Positions 10,794-19,217 of a stretch of DNA of 64,000 bases are shown here, piece after piece; positions within the stretch are counted from its first letter, which is position 1, and the number at the start of each line of letters is the position of its first letter. A program made the position numbers and the translations under genes. The stretch comes from Chitinophaga dinghuensis (GTDB lineage Bacteria > Bacteroidota > Bacteroidia > Chitinophagales > Chitinophagaceae): positions 930,001 to 994,000 of the forward strand of contig NZ_QLMA01000001.1 of assembly GCF_003259435.1 (NCBI RefSeq), in the 5' to 3' direction. The notes beneath the pieces are model-generated. The model ran no database searches and had not been told where the DNA came from. It was given only the letters and a program-made list of their open reading frames with translations.

Positions 10794-10815
10794 TTTTTGC
10801 AAACGATTGCAAAAA
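10794..10815. promoter_or_regulatory. LacI-type operator palindrome in the GH97 / PL6 divergent spacer
   Basis: A 22-bp palindrome with a single mismatched pair, centred on CG at 10804/10805. Its core is GCAAACGATTGC (10799-10810), flanked by T5 and A5. This is the typical form of LacI/GalR-family operators. It lies in the 320-bp gap 10626-10945 between divergent genes, where I see no other gene or clear -7 element. The regulator is not in the window. Confidence 0.7.
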
Positions 10816-10945
10816 TTAGAAAAATTTGTTATTTTAGAGAAGAAGTTATGTTCACCTATGAAAGAAGTCCTGCGATATAACTTGCAGGGAAGGCATTGTT
10901 AATCAGATGATTTACCGTATTTAAAACCGCAAAACCCACCTCAGT

Positions 10946-13030
10946 ATGAGATTTGTTTTTTACCCACTTTTATCTAAGCTTCACCACAAGCTATTGCTTT
11001 TATTATTAGGTATCTTAACGGTAGGGCAACTACAGGCTGCTACTGTAAATGTTTCTTCCTTATCGGCATTACAAACGGCTATTAACAATGCTGTAGCGGG
11101 AGATGTGATTATTTTGGCCAATGGCGTGTATACGGCTACTACTGCTATCAACATCAATAAGCAGGGTACTGCTACGCAGCCGATTACTATTCAGGCGCAG
11201 ACCATCGGAGGCGTGGAGATTACCGGTACTGCCGGCGTGACGCTCACCGGCTCTGCGAAGTACATTATCATCAAAGGGTTCAAGTTTACTTTTAATGCCA
11301 GTCTCGCTACCATGGCCAGCGGCACCAGTTTTTGCCGTTGGACCCGCAATGTGTTTCAAACACCTGGCGCTGGTGAAAATTTACTGTTGAATGGAAATGA
11401 CCACGAGGTAGATTACAATACTTTTCAGCATAAAAATGCCATGGGCAGATTTATTGCTGTGAGAGGCAGTGGCAGTCAGATCGCGCAGCGACTGCATATC
11501 CATCACAACTATTTTTATGACCAGGCGCCTCAAACGGACAATGGCGCTGAAACTGTGCAGTTCGGCCTCAGTGGTTACAGTCTGTCTTCCTCTAATAGTG
11601 TGTTTGAATATAATTTATTTGAGAATTGTGCAGGAGAGAATGAACTGCTTTCTGTAAAGGCATCCGCAGTAACTATACGTTACAATACTATCCGAAATTG
11701 TGCTGCGCAGTTTACCCTGCGTCACGGAAATTTCGATGTGGTATATGGTAACTACTTCATCAACACACCAGGTATCCGCATCTTCGGAGACGATCATAAA
11801 ATATTCAGCAATCATTTTGAAAACTGCAATCCTGCCATCAACATTGGAAATGGCGATGGAGAGGTAGCAAACGGTGATGCATTAACCGTGCATGACCGGC
11901 CAGATCGGTGTCTCATTGCATTCAACACCCTGGTGAATAATACCACCAATTATGTGCAATCCGGTAGATCCGGAGGATTAGGCGCTACTTATACCACTTT
12001 CGCCAATAACATTATCCAGGGCGGTGGGCCGGCAGCTTCTATTGCAGGACCTTATACAAATGCTACCTGGACAGGCAACATCATCTATAATACCAATGGG
12101 GCCGGCGCGCTGCCTTCTGCTAGTTATATTACTGTAAACCCGCAACTGGCAAGGGATGCCACAGGATCTTTCCACTTGCAAAGCGGTAGTCCTGCTATAG
12201 ATGCCGCTGTGGGTACTTATACTGGTATTGTAGCAGATATGGATGGACAGCCTCGTTCTGGTACGCTGGATGTAGGTGCAGACGAGGTGTCTGCCGCTCC
12301 TGTCATTGCCCGTTTATTACAACCCGCTATGGTAGGAGTAAATGGCGCAGACCCGGTAGATTGCCAGCCCGTGATAGCCAGCGCCGATGACGGAAATGTG
12401 CCGGCGAATGTATTGGACGGCGACTTTAACACCCGTTGGTCTGCCAGTGGAGACGGTCAATGGATACAGTTTTGTTTAGGTGACACCATGAAGGTCACAG
12501 GTGTGAAAATCGCTTTCTTAAGCGGAAACCAACGTAAATCGACCTTCGATATAAAAGTGGGTTATGATACCAGTAACTTGTCTACCGCCGCAGCAGGCCT
12601 GGTAAGTTCCGGTACCACCACCGCATTCGAGACATTCAATCTCGCCACCCCTGTAACGGCAAGGTATGTACGAATTGTAGGCCATGGCAACAGCCTGAAC
12701 TTATGGAACAGTTATACTGAGGTGCAAATCCTTACCAGCAGTACATTAGCGGCTGCCAAAACAGCGCCAGCTACCGAAATGGTACTGGATGTATATCCAA
12801 ATCCTGCCGGTTCCCAGGCTACAGCTACCTTTGAACTGAAACAGCCTACTGTAGTGTCGCTGGTACTGTACGATCTCTCTGGCAAAGTGATTAAAAACAT
12901 AGCTGCCGGACGGTTGTCTTCCGGTAAACATACTTATGCACTCCCGCTCGAAAACCTGAGTGGAAGTACTTATCTGTTGCAACTGAACTGTAACGGACAA
13001 ATTACCAGCAAAAAGATTAGCCGCCTGTAA
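10946..13030 (+). CDS. PL6 polysaccharide lyase (alginate lyase / chondroitinase-B type) with discoidin and T9SS domains
   Basis: A 694-residue secreted lyase. After the signal peptide (to about 31) comes a right-handed beta-helix of the chondroitinase-B fold (about 32-445). K238 (SVKAS) and R259 (TLRHG) are 21 residues apart, like the catalytic K250/R271 of chondroitinase B, and E231/E233 match its calcium ligands. An F5/8 type C (discoidin-like) domain spans about 465-590, and a type IX secretion sorting domain (LDVYPNPAG to KKISRL) ends the protein, so it is probably released or surface-anchored. PL6 enzymes cleave alginate or dermatan sulfate, and the substrate here is undetermined. Confidence 0.9.
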   Translation: MRFVFYPLLSKLHHKLLLLLLGILTVGQLQAATVNVSSLSALQTAINNAVAGDVIILANGVYTATTAININKQGTATQPITIQAQTIGGVEITGTAGVTLTGSAKYIIIKGFKFTFNASLATMASGTSFCRWTRNVFQTPGAGENLLLNGNDHEVDYNTFQHKNAMGRFIAVRGSGSQIAQRLHIHHNYFYDQAPQTDNGAETVQFGLSGYSLSSSNSVFEYNLFENCAGENELLSVKASAVTIRYNTIRNCAAQFTLRHGNFDVVYGNYFINTPGIRIFGDDHKIFSNHFENCNPAINIGNGDGEVANGDALTVHDRPDRCLIAFNTLVNNTTNYVQSGRSGGLGATYTTFANNIIQGGGPAASIAGPYTNATWTGNIIYNTNGAGALPSASYITVNPQLARDATGSFHLQSGSPAIDAAVGTYTGIVADMDGQPRSGTLDVGADEVSAAPVIARLLQPAMVGVNGADPVDCQPVIASADDGNVPANVLDGDFNTRWSASGDGQWIQFCLGDTMKVTGVKIAFLSGNQRKSTFDIKVGYDTSNLSTAAAGLVSSGTTTAFETFNLATPVTARYVRIVGHGNSLNLWNSYTEVQILTSSTLAAAKTAPATEMVLDVYPNPAGSQATATFELKQPTVVSLVLYDLSGKVIKNIAAGRLSSGKHTYALPLENLSGSTYLLQLNCNGQITSKKISRL

Positions 13031-13052
13031 ACATATACTGAACATAACTTCC

Positions 13053-13084
13053 AGGGCTGACCGAATGGTCGGCCCTATTTTTTT
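13053..13084 (+). terminator. Intrinsic terminator after the PL6 gene
   Basis: A 10-bp stem (13053-13062 with 13067-13076, one G-T wobble) has a GAAT loop and is followed by ATTTTTTTT. It separates the lyase from the unrelated gene at 13099. Confidence 0.88.
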
Positions 13085-13098
13085 GGTAGCTTAGCGCC

Positions 13099-13884
13099 AT
13101 GAGTTTAACGTTTATGGATTTTATAAATAGCGTCCAGCAACTGGGAGGACTGCCTAACGCAGATGTTCCGCAGTTAGAGCAGCAGCTGGAAGAGCTATTT
13201 GACATGGAAGGGTATGAAGATTACTGGGAAGATACTGTATCATGCCTGGATTTACCACGAGCAGTGAAAGCCCTTTCAGACCTGGATAAAGCGGGGTATT
13301 TCAGATATGCGGCTACAGACATGAAAGATCTGATTCACTTATATCATATTGTCTGGTTCAATGAAGACGGATTGTATAATGACAGCCTTTATGGCCCTGA
13401 ATCTATTCTTTTCCTGGATCAACGGTTTGTCTTCCTCGATGCGGAATATCTCTGTGAAACAGGGGGATTTGAATTTTTCCTGACCAATCTGAGATTAGCC
13501 ACAGACAGTATGGGCGTGGAGTTGGATTATGAGGAACGATACGAAGCATATGCTCCTGGGAAATACGCTTATCGCATGTTTGTGAATGGAAAGCCATTTA
13601 CTTTCAACTTGGACGCAGAAAAGCATCCACATATTTTTGCACATGCAGCGCTTAAAAGTATCCTTATCGTTAACAAGGAATTGGAATTGCAACAGTATCC
13701 GGAAAGACTATATCCCATATCTTTAGGTACCGATGGCGCCGTAATGATATTAACGCCGGAGCAGCAGCAGATGGTAGGGAGCCTGATTCCTGATGTACAG
13801 AATAAACCACTGACTATAGAAGAGTGGTGTAAAGAATTTGACGTACCGTATTGGGGAGATGATCCGGAATTATATCTGGGGTAA
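13099..13884 (+). CDS. Hypothetical protein, first of a tandem paralogous pair
   Basis: A 261-residue acidic protein that I cannot assign to a family. It has no signal peptide, membrane segment or cysteine motif, so it is probably cytoplasmic. It shares with the next gene a whole-length pattern: a helical N-terminus with the phrase DLPKAV or DLPRAV, then LDxxGYFR, a long middle region, NxELELQ, ERLYP, an LTPEQQ helix, and a C-terminal EEWCxxFxVPxxGxDPxLY signature. The pair looks like an old local duplication. Tandem divergent cytoplasmic paralogues can be immunity proteins, but no toxin is nearby. Confidence 0.85.
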   Translation: MSLTFMDFINSVQQLGGLPNADVPQLEQQLEELFDMEGYEDYWEDTVSCLDLPRAVKALSDLDKAGYFRYAATDMKDLIHLYHIVWFNEDGLYNDSLYGPESILFLDQRFVFLDAEYLCETGGFEFFLTNLRLATDSMGVELDYEERYEAYAPGKYAYRMFVNGKPFTFNLDAEKHPHIFAHAALKSILIVNKELELQQYPERLYPISLGTDGAVMILTPEQQQMVGSLIPDVQNKPLTIEEWCKEFDVPYWGDDPELYLG

Positions 13885-13914
13885 GACAGAATTTCCTACT
13901 GATTAATAAGACCT

Positions 13915-14694
13915 ATGAAACTATCCTATAACGCATTTATACAGGAGATACGCCACCTCGGACAATTCCAGGATCTGGAGGATGATCGGTTGCAGTATCT
14001 GGAAGATTACCTGACCTATTTTTACAGGGAAATGCCGGAATATTGGTACAACGATATTGCCAATATTGATTTGCCCAAGGCGGTGAGTGTTGTCGCGAGC
14101 CTGGATAGAATGGGGTATTTCCGGTTAACAGATCCAGGTAAGGTGAATTTATTAAAGCTGTTTTACATAATGGGCTTTAATGAAAACTGTTTTAATGCGG
14201 AGATTATTTGGGAAGAGCAGCAGCTAGACAAGCGTTGGTATGTGGTAGATGGAGAAAATTTAATTGAAGGCGGTTTTGATGACCAGATGAAAGATATGCG
14301 ACCCAGCTTTGAGCGACTTGGAGTACAAATTAATTATCGTATAGAATGGGTGGGCGATTCGCCAGGAGAGGGGGTAGCATATTACTACGTCAACGATCAT
14401 GTATATTCCTCCGATTTTCGTAAAGAAACAGCCCCTGGTTACTCCCATTGGGATCTTTACGGACTTAAGTTTATCCTGATAATAAACAGGGAATTAGAGT
14501 TGCAGGAAGTAACGGAAAGATTATATCCATATTGTAGCGGTAATAGTTTGGCCGTGCTGATACTGACTCCGGAACAACAAGCCTATATTCAATCCGTAAC
14601 AACGAATCCCCGGGAAACGCCATTGGTAATAGAGGAATGGTGTCAGCTATTCAACGTACCTTTTCGTGGCTATGATCCGCAGCTTTACTTTTAA
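13915..14694 (+). CDS. Hypothetical protein, second of a tandem paralogous pair
   Basis: A 259-residue protein, 30 bp after its paralogue and probably co-transcribed with it. It keeps the same landmarks: NIDLPKAV, LDRMGYFR, NRELELQ, TERLYP, ILTPEQQ and EEWCQLFNVPFRGYDPQLYF. It is otherwise strongly diverged, mostly in the middle third, where precursor-like or toxin-like motifs are absent. No catalytic motif is visible. The function is unknown. It converges on the lipid A deacylase gene with only 8 bp between the stop codons. Confidence 0.85.
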   Translation: MKLSYNAFIQEIRHLGQFQDLEDDRLQYLEDYLTYFYREMPEYWYNDIANIDLPKAVSVVASLDRMGYFRLTDPGKVNLLKLFYIMGFNENCFNAEIIWEEQQLDKRWYVVDGENLIEGGFDDQMKDMRPSFERLGVQINYRIEWVGDSPGEGVAYYYVNDHVYSSDFRKETAPGYSHWDLYGLKFILIINRELELQEVTERLYPYCSGNSLAVLILTPEQQAYIQSVTTNPRETPLVIEEWCQLFNVPFRGYDPQLYF

Positions 14695-14702
14695 TAGACA
14701 TT

Positions 14703-15698
14703 CTACCAACTGTAAGACACACTAAAGTTTCCTGTCTCATTATTGGATAATCCGTTCACAATTGGATTGGTGGTCTTCTGGCCGAGAGAGAATCCCCAAC
14801 GTTTATAGGTTCCCGTTAGTGCAATATCCAGATGCGGGAGTACTTTTTTACGGGAATAGGGGCGAAGGTTTTCTGCCTGTTCTGCCGGATAGGGCACAGA
14901 AGTGAATACGCCGCCGTCTACCAGGGAGTTATGGAAATTGGCCGCCAGGCTGGGGCGGATGGTAGTGTACAATTGCCATGGCTTGTGATCGTGTCTGCCG
15001 TTACTATACTGTTGAAAGAAACCATCATAATAGGGCTTCATCCAACCAATACGGATATTGGAATAAAGCGCGAGCCCATCAATCATAGTACCCAGGAAAC
15101 CCTGTGCGCCTCCACTGATCTGCATGTGAGGCCCCAAATCAAGAATTTCCTTTTCCACAATAAAATTCAGATTGATCAGCACGTCAGTTTTTAACTGGTA
15201 GCCCCAACCTGCGGGCTTACGATAGTCCAGAATATGATGTAGCAGCGTCTGCATTTCCTTTGCCAGGGCGGGAGGGCCCATTACTCCCATCACCAGTTCC
15301 GTTTGCAGGTTATATTTCTTTACAGGATTGGAAGAATGAAGAGAATGGGTGAGATACAACCCTCCGGAGTAGTAATAGTCGGCCGGATCAGGGACCGGCC
15401 ATGTCAGGTAGGTTGGTGTGAACATTACCTGCATGAAACTATAACCATAGGTATTCACTGCATTAGGGCCGGCTTTGGGCATCCAGGTATCCAGTATAGA
15501 GCGACTAGGTTTATCTTTCAGATAAAACAGATCGAATCGGGTGCCATTCGTATAGGCCTGGTCGTTATTGAAATGTATGACGTTGATGAAGTCGTTATCT
15601 TCATACAATCTGAACATTCGTTTATATTCCTGCTTTTCCTGTGCCATTGCGGGAAATGTCAATCCCAGTATCAGGCAACATTGTATAATTAACTTCAT
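14703..15698 (-). CDS. LpxR-like outer-membrane lipid A deacylase
   Basis: A 331-residue protein with a signal peptide (to about Q20) and a beta-barrel-like sequence ending in an aromatic residue (VSYSW), typical of outer-membrane barrels. The N-terminal motif YEDNDFINV followed by AYTNGTR matches the LpxR family, giving active-site candidates N35, D36 and T50. The family signature MGVMGPPA with a downstream LLHH supplies the histidine. In Salmonella LpxR removes the 3'-acyloxyacyl group of lipid A, and that activity is inferred here. A role in envelope remodelling is likely. No lipid A gene is adjacent. Confidence 0.85.
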   Translation of the reverse strand: MKLIIQCCLILGLTFPAMAQEKQEYKRMFRLYEDNDFINVIHFNNDQAYTNGTRFDLFYLKDKPSRSILDTWMPKAGPNAVNTYGYSFMQVMFTPTYLTWPVPDPADYYYSGGLYLTHSLHSSNPVKKYNLQTELVMGVMGPPALAKEMQTLLHHILDYRKPAGWGYQLKTDVLINLNFIVEKEILDLGPHMQISGGAQGFLGTMIDGLALYSNIRIGWMKPYYDGFFQQYSNGRHDHKPWQLYTTIRPSLAANFHNSLVDGGVFTSVPYPAEQAENLRPYSRKKVLPHLDIALTGTYKRWGFSLGQKTTNPIVNGLSNNETGNFSVSYSW

Positions 15699-15772
15699 GC
15701 CATCCGCCGTTAGAAGAGTTAAATGATTTGCTCAAAAGGGCGTCCAGGAGCAAAGATATATAGTTAAGGCTT

Positions 15773-17149
15773 TCAATTTAATCCCAGGCGCTTTTTTACT
15801 TCCGCTGGCCGGAACCCAGATTTGCGGAATGGATGCGCTTCTGTATTGAAGACATATTTATCCGGATTAACGCCATCATTGCCGCCAAACAGCAGATAGT
15901 AGTACTTCATCGTTTCAGCAAAGAAGAAAGTAGGGAGTTCGTTACGCTGTTTTTTCGTACGTACGTCAGCGATAGCAGTAAAGGCAATATCTGTCTTGCA
16001 GTATTTTATCATGTCCTGATAATATTGCTGTCCCCTGGCGAGATATTTGGCATCGTCCGTGAAATAGTGGAGATACCAGGTAGATTCGATGATCTCCGGG
16101 TTGAGATCATAACTCGGATTAAAAGGAATCCCTTTTCTATAATCGTATTCCATGGGCTCTAATCCGTATTTATTCCACAAGCCATTCCATGTATCCTGGA
16201 AAACGGCAGCCCTGGCGGTATCTCCGGCAAGGCATAAGAGTCCTGCCCAGAAAGCGTCGTAGAGGGTAACGGTGGTGGATGTACGTTCTCCGGTATCCAT
16301 ATTGACACGCCCATACCAGACACCGGTGGACGTATGATCCGGAATGTATCGGTTGATAGCGGTAAGACTTCTGTCCCAGATAGGTTTCAGATCGGGATCT
16401 TTAAACAGCAACCAGGTTTTCAGGAGGTATTCATAATAGGAGTCGACGCCAGCCCCAATGAAACTGTTGCGGTTGACCCATTCCCCCGTTTCATTGTTGA
16501 TTTCTTCTCCCACAAGATCCAATGCAGAACGCTTACTCCAGAGGTAGAGGTTCGCTTTTTTTGCGGCCTGGTAGTATTTGGGGTCTTTTGTATAATAGCT
16601 GAGAATACCCATTTCGAATATATAGGAACCGGCTTCCGCAGTATTCACCTTGTATCCCTTTACAGCCCCTGTTTTCAGGTTGACCCAATAGTAGGGGATA
16701 CCGGTGCGCGACTTAAACGCCTGTAATAGCCGGTCGCCAAAATCTTTTGTCTTTTCCAGGATGCGCGGATCGCGGGTATATTCATACATACAGAGCAGAC
16801 CGCCCAGTACGCGTATATTGACCTCAAAGGTTTTAACATAGATATCTTTATCAAAGCTCACACTGTCTTTGATATACTGTTCCACTTCCGCTGCATATTT
16901 GTTCAGATGCATGACCCGCATAGTGCTATAGGCATCTATAGGGGAAATATGAAGGGATTCCTTATACCAATCTGATGCGGTTTTAGTAAGCGGTTCCAGT
17001 ACGTCATGCCCCCAGGCATAGGTACGGTAAGCTTCCCAGGATCTGACGAATTCATTCTTTACATCTTCTGCTGTGGGAGCAATCGTTTGCGCGGTAGCGG
17101 TTAATACCAGCAACCAGCTTGTAAGGAATGTCAGGATGATTCGCTTCAT
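15773..17149 (-). CDS. GH47 family alpha-mannosidase-like protein, secreted
   Basis: A 458-residue protein with a signal peptide (cut near ATAQ, residue 21) and the (alpha/alpha)-barrel pattern of glycoside hydrolase family 47. Recognisable points are AEAGSYIFEMGILS, IGAGVDSYYEYLLK, IIESTWYLHYFT, FFFAETMKYYYLLF and the C-terminal FNTEAHPF, whose Thr coordinates the essential calcium in family members. GH47 enzymes are inverting alpha-1,2-mannosidases best known from eukaryotic N-glycan trimming. Bacterial ones act on high-mannose glycans. It is monocistronic and divergent from the second LytS/LytTR pair. Confidence 0.88.
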   Translation of the reverse strand: MKRIILTFLTSWLLVLTATAQTIAPTAEDVKNEFVRSWEAYRTYAWGHDVLEPLTKTASDWYKESLHISPIDAYSTMRVMHLNKYAAEVEQYIKDSVSFDKDIYVKTFEVNIRVLGGLLCMYEYTRDPRILEKTKDFGDRLLQAFKSRTGIPYYWVNLKTGAVKGYKVNTAEAGSYIFEMGILSYYTKDPKYYQAAKKANLYLWSKRSALDLVGEEINNETGEWVNRNSFIGAGVDSYYEYLLKTWLLFKDPDLKPIWDRSLTAINRYIPDHTSTGVWYGRVNMDTGERTSTTVTLYDAFWAGLLCLAGDTARAAVFQDTWNGLWNKYGLEPMEYDYRKGIPFNPSYDLNPEIIESTWYLHYFTDDAKYLARGQQYYQDMIKYCKTDIAFTAIADVRTKKQRNELPTFFFAETMKYYYLLFGGNDGVNPDKYVFNTEAHPFRKSGFRPAEVKKRLGLN

Positions 17150-17314
17150 GATACGGTATACTTTAAAGGGGAATGCAGAACGCTCTGATAGGGAAGGTAG
17201 GAAATATTATGGTAAAAAGACATTAGACGATTATCCGAATAAGCCAGGCAATATTTACCTTGTAGTGTAACTTTAGGACTTGAGGGATGAATGAGGGTGA
17301 TTGGTGAATTCACT

Positions 17315-17326
17315 GCAAACGTTTAC
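17315..17326. promoter_or_regulatory. LacI-type operator-like site upstream of the second kinase gene
   Basis: GCAAACGTTTAC is close to a perfect CRE-like palindrome and shares ten of twelve bases with the site at 10799-10810. It lies 43 bp before the ATG at 17369, in the spacer divergent from the GH47 gene, and partly overlaps a TTTACCTTG sequence that may be the -7 region. Regulator unknown. Confidence 0.45.
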
Positions 17327-17368
17327 CTTGACTGACGGTAGTTTTGGGAGGAACAAAACATTTTTAGT

Positions 17369-18445
17369 ATGAACATCACAATGATATTAAAGAAGGACTT
17401 GCCCGGCACCATTCTCCGGCGATTATACTGGATACCGCTGCCTTTCATTTTCGCATTCCTCGTATGGATATCCCAGCGTACCACTCCCTTTTTACAGGAA
17501 CGTTTCATGGACTCCTATGGCACTATCCTCCAGAATAATTTCGTGACCAGTCTGATCATATTAATGGTGGGTATTCGTACCTTCTTTACAGTAGAAAAAT
17601 TGGTGCTGGCAGACCGAAATGCCAGATGGAGTGCAAAAAACATAATTGCCCTTGCTTTTCTGGGCATTTATCCTATTCTGATTTTGGTCGTCATGTATTG
17701 CATCTCCTGGCCTATTGCATTTATTGGAGGTTATCTGTTGCTTTGTGGTTATGTTACTATCTTTCCTTCCGCCATACTGGGAATGTTATCTGCCACTATA
17801 CAACAATGGAATAAGGCCAAACATCGCATGCTGGAACTGCAGCGCAACAATGCCGTGATGGAGAAAGAACTGCTACAGGCCAGAACGAGCCCGCATTTTC
17901 TCTTTAACACCATCAATAACATTGATGCATTGATAACCAGGGAACCGGAAAGAGCCTCTCTGTATCTTAATAAACTCTCCGGTATTCTGCGGTTTATGTT
18001 GTATGAGTCCAGTGCCGACAGTGTGCCGCTGGGAGTGGAACTTAGTTATATTGAAGAGTATGTAAATCTGCAACGTATTCGCTCAGTGAACCAGGACTTC
18101 GTACGTATGCATGTTACAGGAGATACTAATTCCTGGTTGATTACGCCTATGATCTTTATCCCTATCATTGAGAACGCTTTCAAGCATGTGTCTACCAAAC
18201 TTACCAATGACGCCATCACGCTAAATTTCGCGATGGAAGGAAACAAGATTATCTTCAATTGTATCAATCTTTTTCAACCTGAAAAGCCGTCTGCAGATGA
18301 AGGCGGACTTGGATTAGGGCTGGTAACACAACGACTGGAACTGATGTATCCCGGAAGATATAGCATGCATACCGCAGTGAAAGGAAATAGTTATCACGTG
18401 TACTTAAAAATTGAACTCGATGCAGTTGGAATGTATCATCATTGA
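17369..18445 (+). CDS. LytS-family membrane sensor histidine kinase
   Basis: A 358-residue kinase with four hydrophobic segments (about 18-36, 56-72, 92-112 and 114-140), then a His_kinase domain with phosphoacceptor H176 in SPHFLFNTINN, the PIIENAFKH ATP-lid motif, and GGLGLGLVTQRL. It has no separate sensory domain, so the signal is probably sensed in the membrane segments. It overlaps the downstream regulator gene by 26 bp, showing translational coupling. It stands upstream of the arabinose locus, but an operator and a gap of 96 bp separate them, so a link is not shown. Confidence 0.95.
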   Translation: MNITMILKKDLPGTILRRLYWIPLPFIFAFLVWISQRTTPFLQERFMDSYGTILQNNFVTSLIILMVGIRTFFTVEKLVLADRNARWSAKNIIALAFLGIYPILILVVMYCISWPIAFIGGYLLLCGYVTIFPSAILGMLSATIQQWNKAKHRMLELQRNNAVMEKELLQARTSPHFLFNTINNIDALITREPERASLYLNKLSGILRFMLYESSADSVPLGVELSYIEEYVNLQRIRSVNQDFVRMHVTGDTNSWLITPMIFIPIIENAFKHVSTKLTNDAITLNFAMEGNKIIFNCINLFQPEKPSADEGGLGLGLVTQRLELMYPGRYSMHTAVKGNSYHVYLKIELDAVGMYHH

Positions 18446-19121
18446 AGATGAACCGTTGTCCCTGGAAAAGACCGCTGGGTTTGTTGCGAAAGTCCCTTAC
18501 CTGAAACTGGCAGGGACTTTCTACAGTAGTATGGATGCCTTGCAATATCTGAAAGAACATAAAACAGATCTTATTTTTCTGGATATTGAAATGGAAGGAC
18601 TGACAGGCATAGAATTGTTACAGTCGCTACAACAGCGGCCGGCAGTGATTATCACCTCTGCTTTTGAGAAATATGCATTGAAGGGATATGAACTGAATGT
18701 GGTGGACTATCTGCTGAAGCCTTTTGACTTTCCCCGTTTCCTACAGGCAGTGGATAAGGTAGCTGTCAGGGATAACGTTGCCGCACGTACGGAAAGAAAT
18801 TTCTTTATGATTCAGCATTCATGGCGTACCCAGAAAGTATGCTACCAGGATGTACTGTATATAGAAGGAATGCGGGAATATCGCTGTATTTATACTGCTA
18901 AAGAGAAAATTCTCACTTTGCAGTCTTTCATTGAACTGGAGCAGATGCTGGACGCTACGAAGATCTGCCGTATACATAAATCCTGGATGGTCAATGTAGA
19001 AAAGGTGGAATTTATTGAGAAAGGCCAGGTAAAAATTGGAGATAAATTCCTGCCATTGAGTGAAACGTATAAATCCGGTTTCTATAAAGTCATGGGACTG
19101 AGCGAGTCCGGAGAAAGATGA
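18420..19121 (+). CDS. LytTR-family response regulator
   Basis: A 233-residue partner of the preceding kinase. The start at 18420 (MQLECIIIEDEP) matches the standard N-terminus of the family. An ATG at 18411 would add three residues. The receiver domain has phosphoacceptor D55 (LIFLDIE) and the conserved Lys in YLLKPFDF. The LytTR domain occupies about 130-230, with the RIHKSWMVN stretch. It overlaps the kinase gene by 26 bp. The targets cannot be assigned from the sequence. Confidence 0.95.
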   Translation: MQLECIIIEDEPLSLEKTAGFVAKVPYLKLAGTFYSSMDALQYLKEHKTDLIFLDIEMEGLTGIELLQSLQQRPAVIITSAFEKYALKGYELNVVDYLLKPFDFPRFLQAVDKVAVRDNVAARTERNFFMIQHSWRTQKVCYQDVLYIEGMREYRCIYTAKEKILTLQSFIELEQMLDATKICRIHKSWMVNVEKVEFIEKGQVKIGDKFLPLSETYKSGFYKVMGLSESGER

Positions 19122-19138
19122 AAAATAATTCCTGATAA

Positions 19139-19159
19139 TAATTGTAAGTTTGACAATTA
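19139..19159. promoter_or_regulatory. Candidate AraR operator upstream of the GH51 gene
   Basis: A 21-bp inverted repeat TAATTGT-N7-ACAATTA, with perfect half-sites at 19139-19145 and 19153-19159, lies 58 bp before the arabinofuranosidase ATG. The identical architecture recurs before araB at 20814-20834 and nowhere else that I noticed, so it is most likely the binding site of the arabinose regulator encoded at 24802. Confidence 0.75.
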
Positions 19160-19217
19160 ATTTGTTTTTTTGAGGATAGGAGGTATACCTCCCCGTTATG
19201 AAAACTAAATCCTCGTT

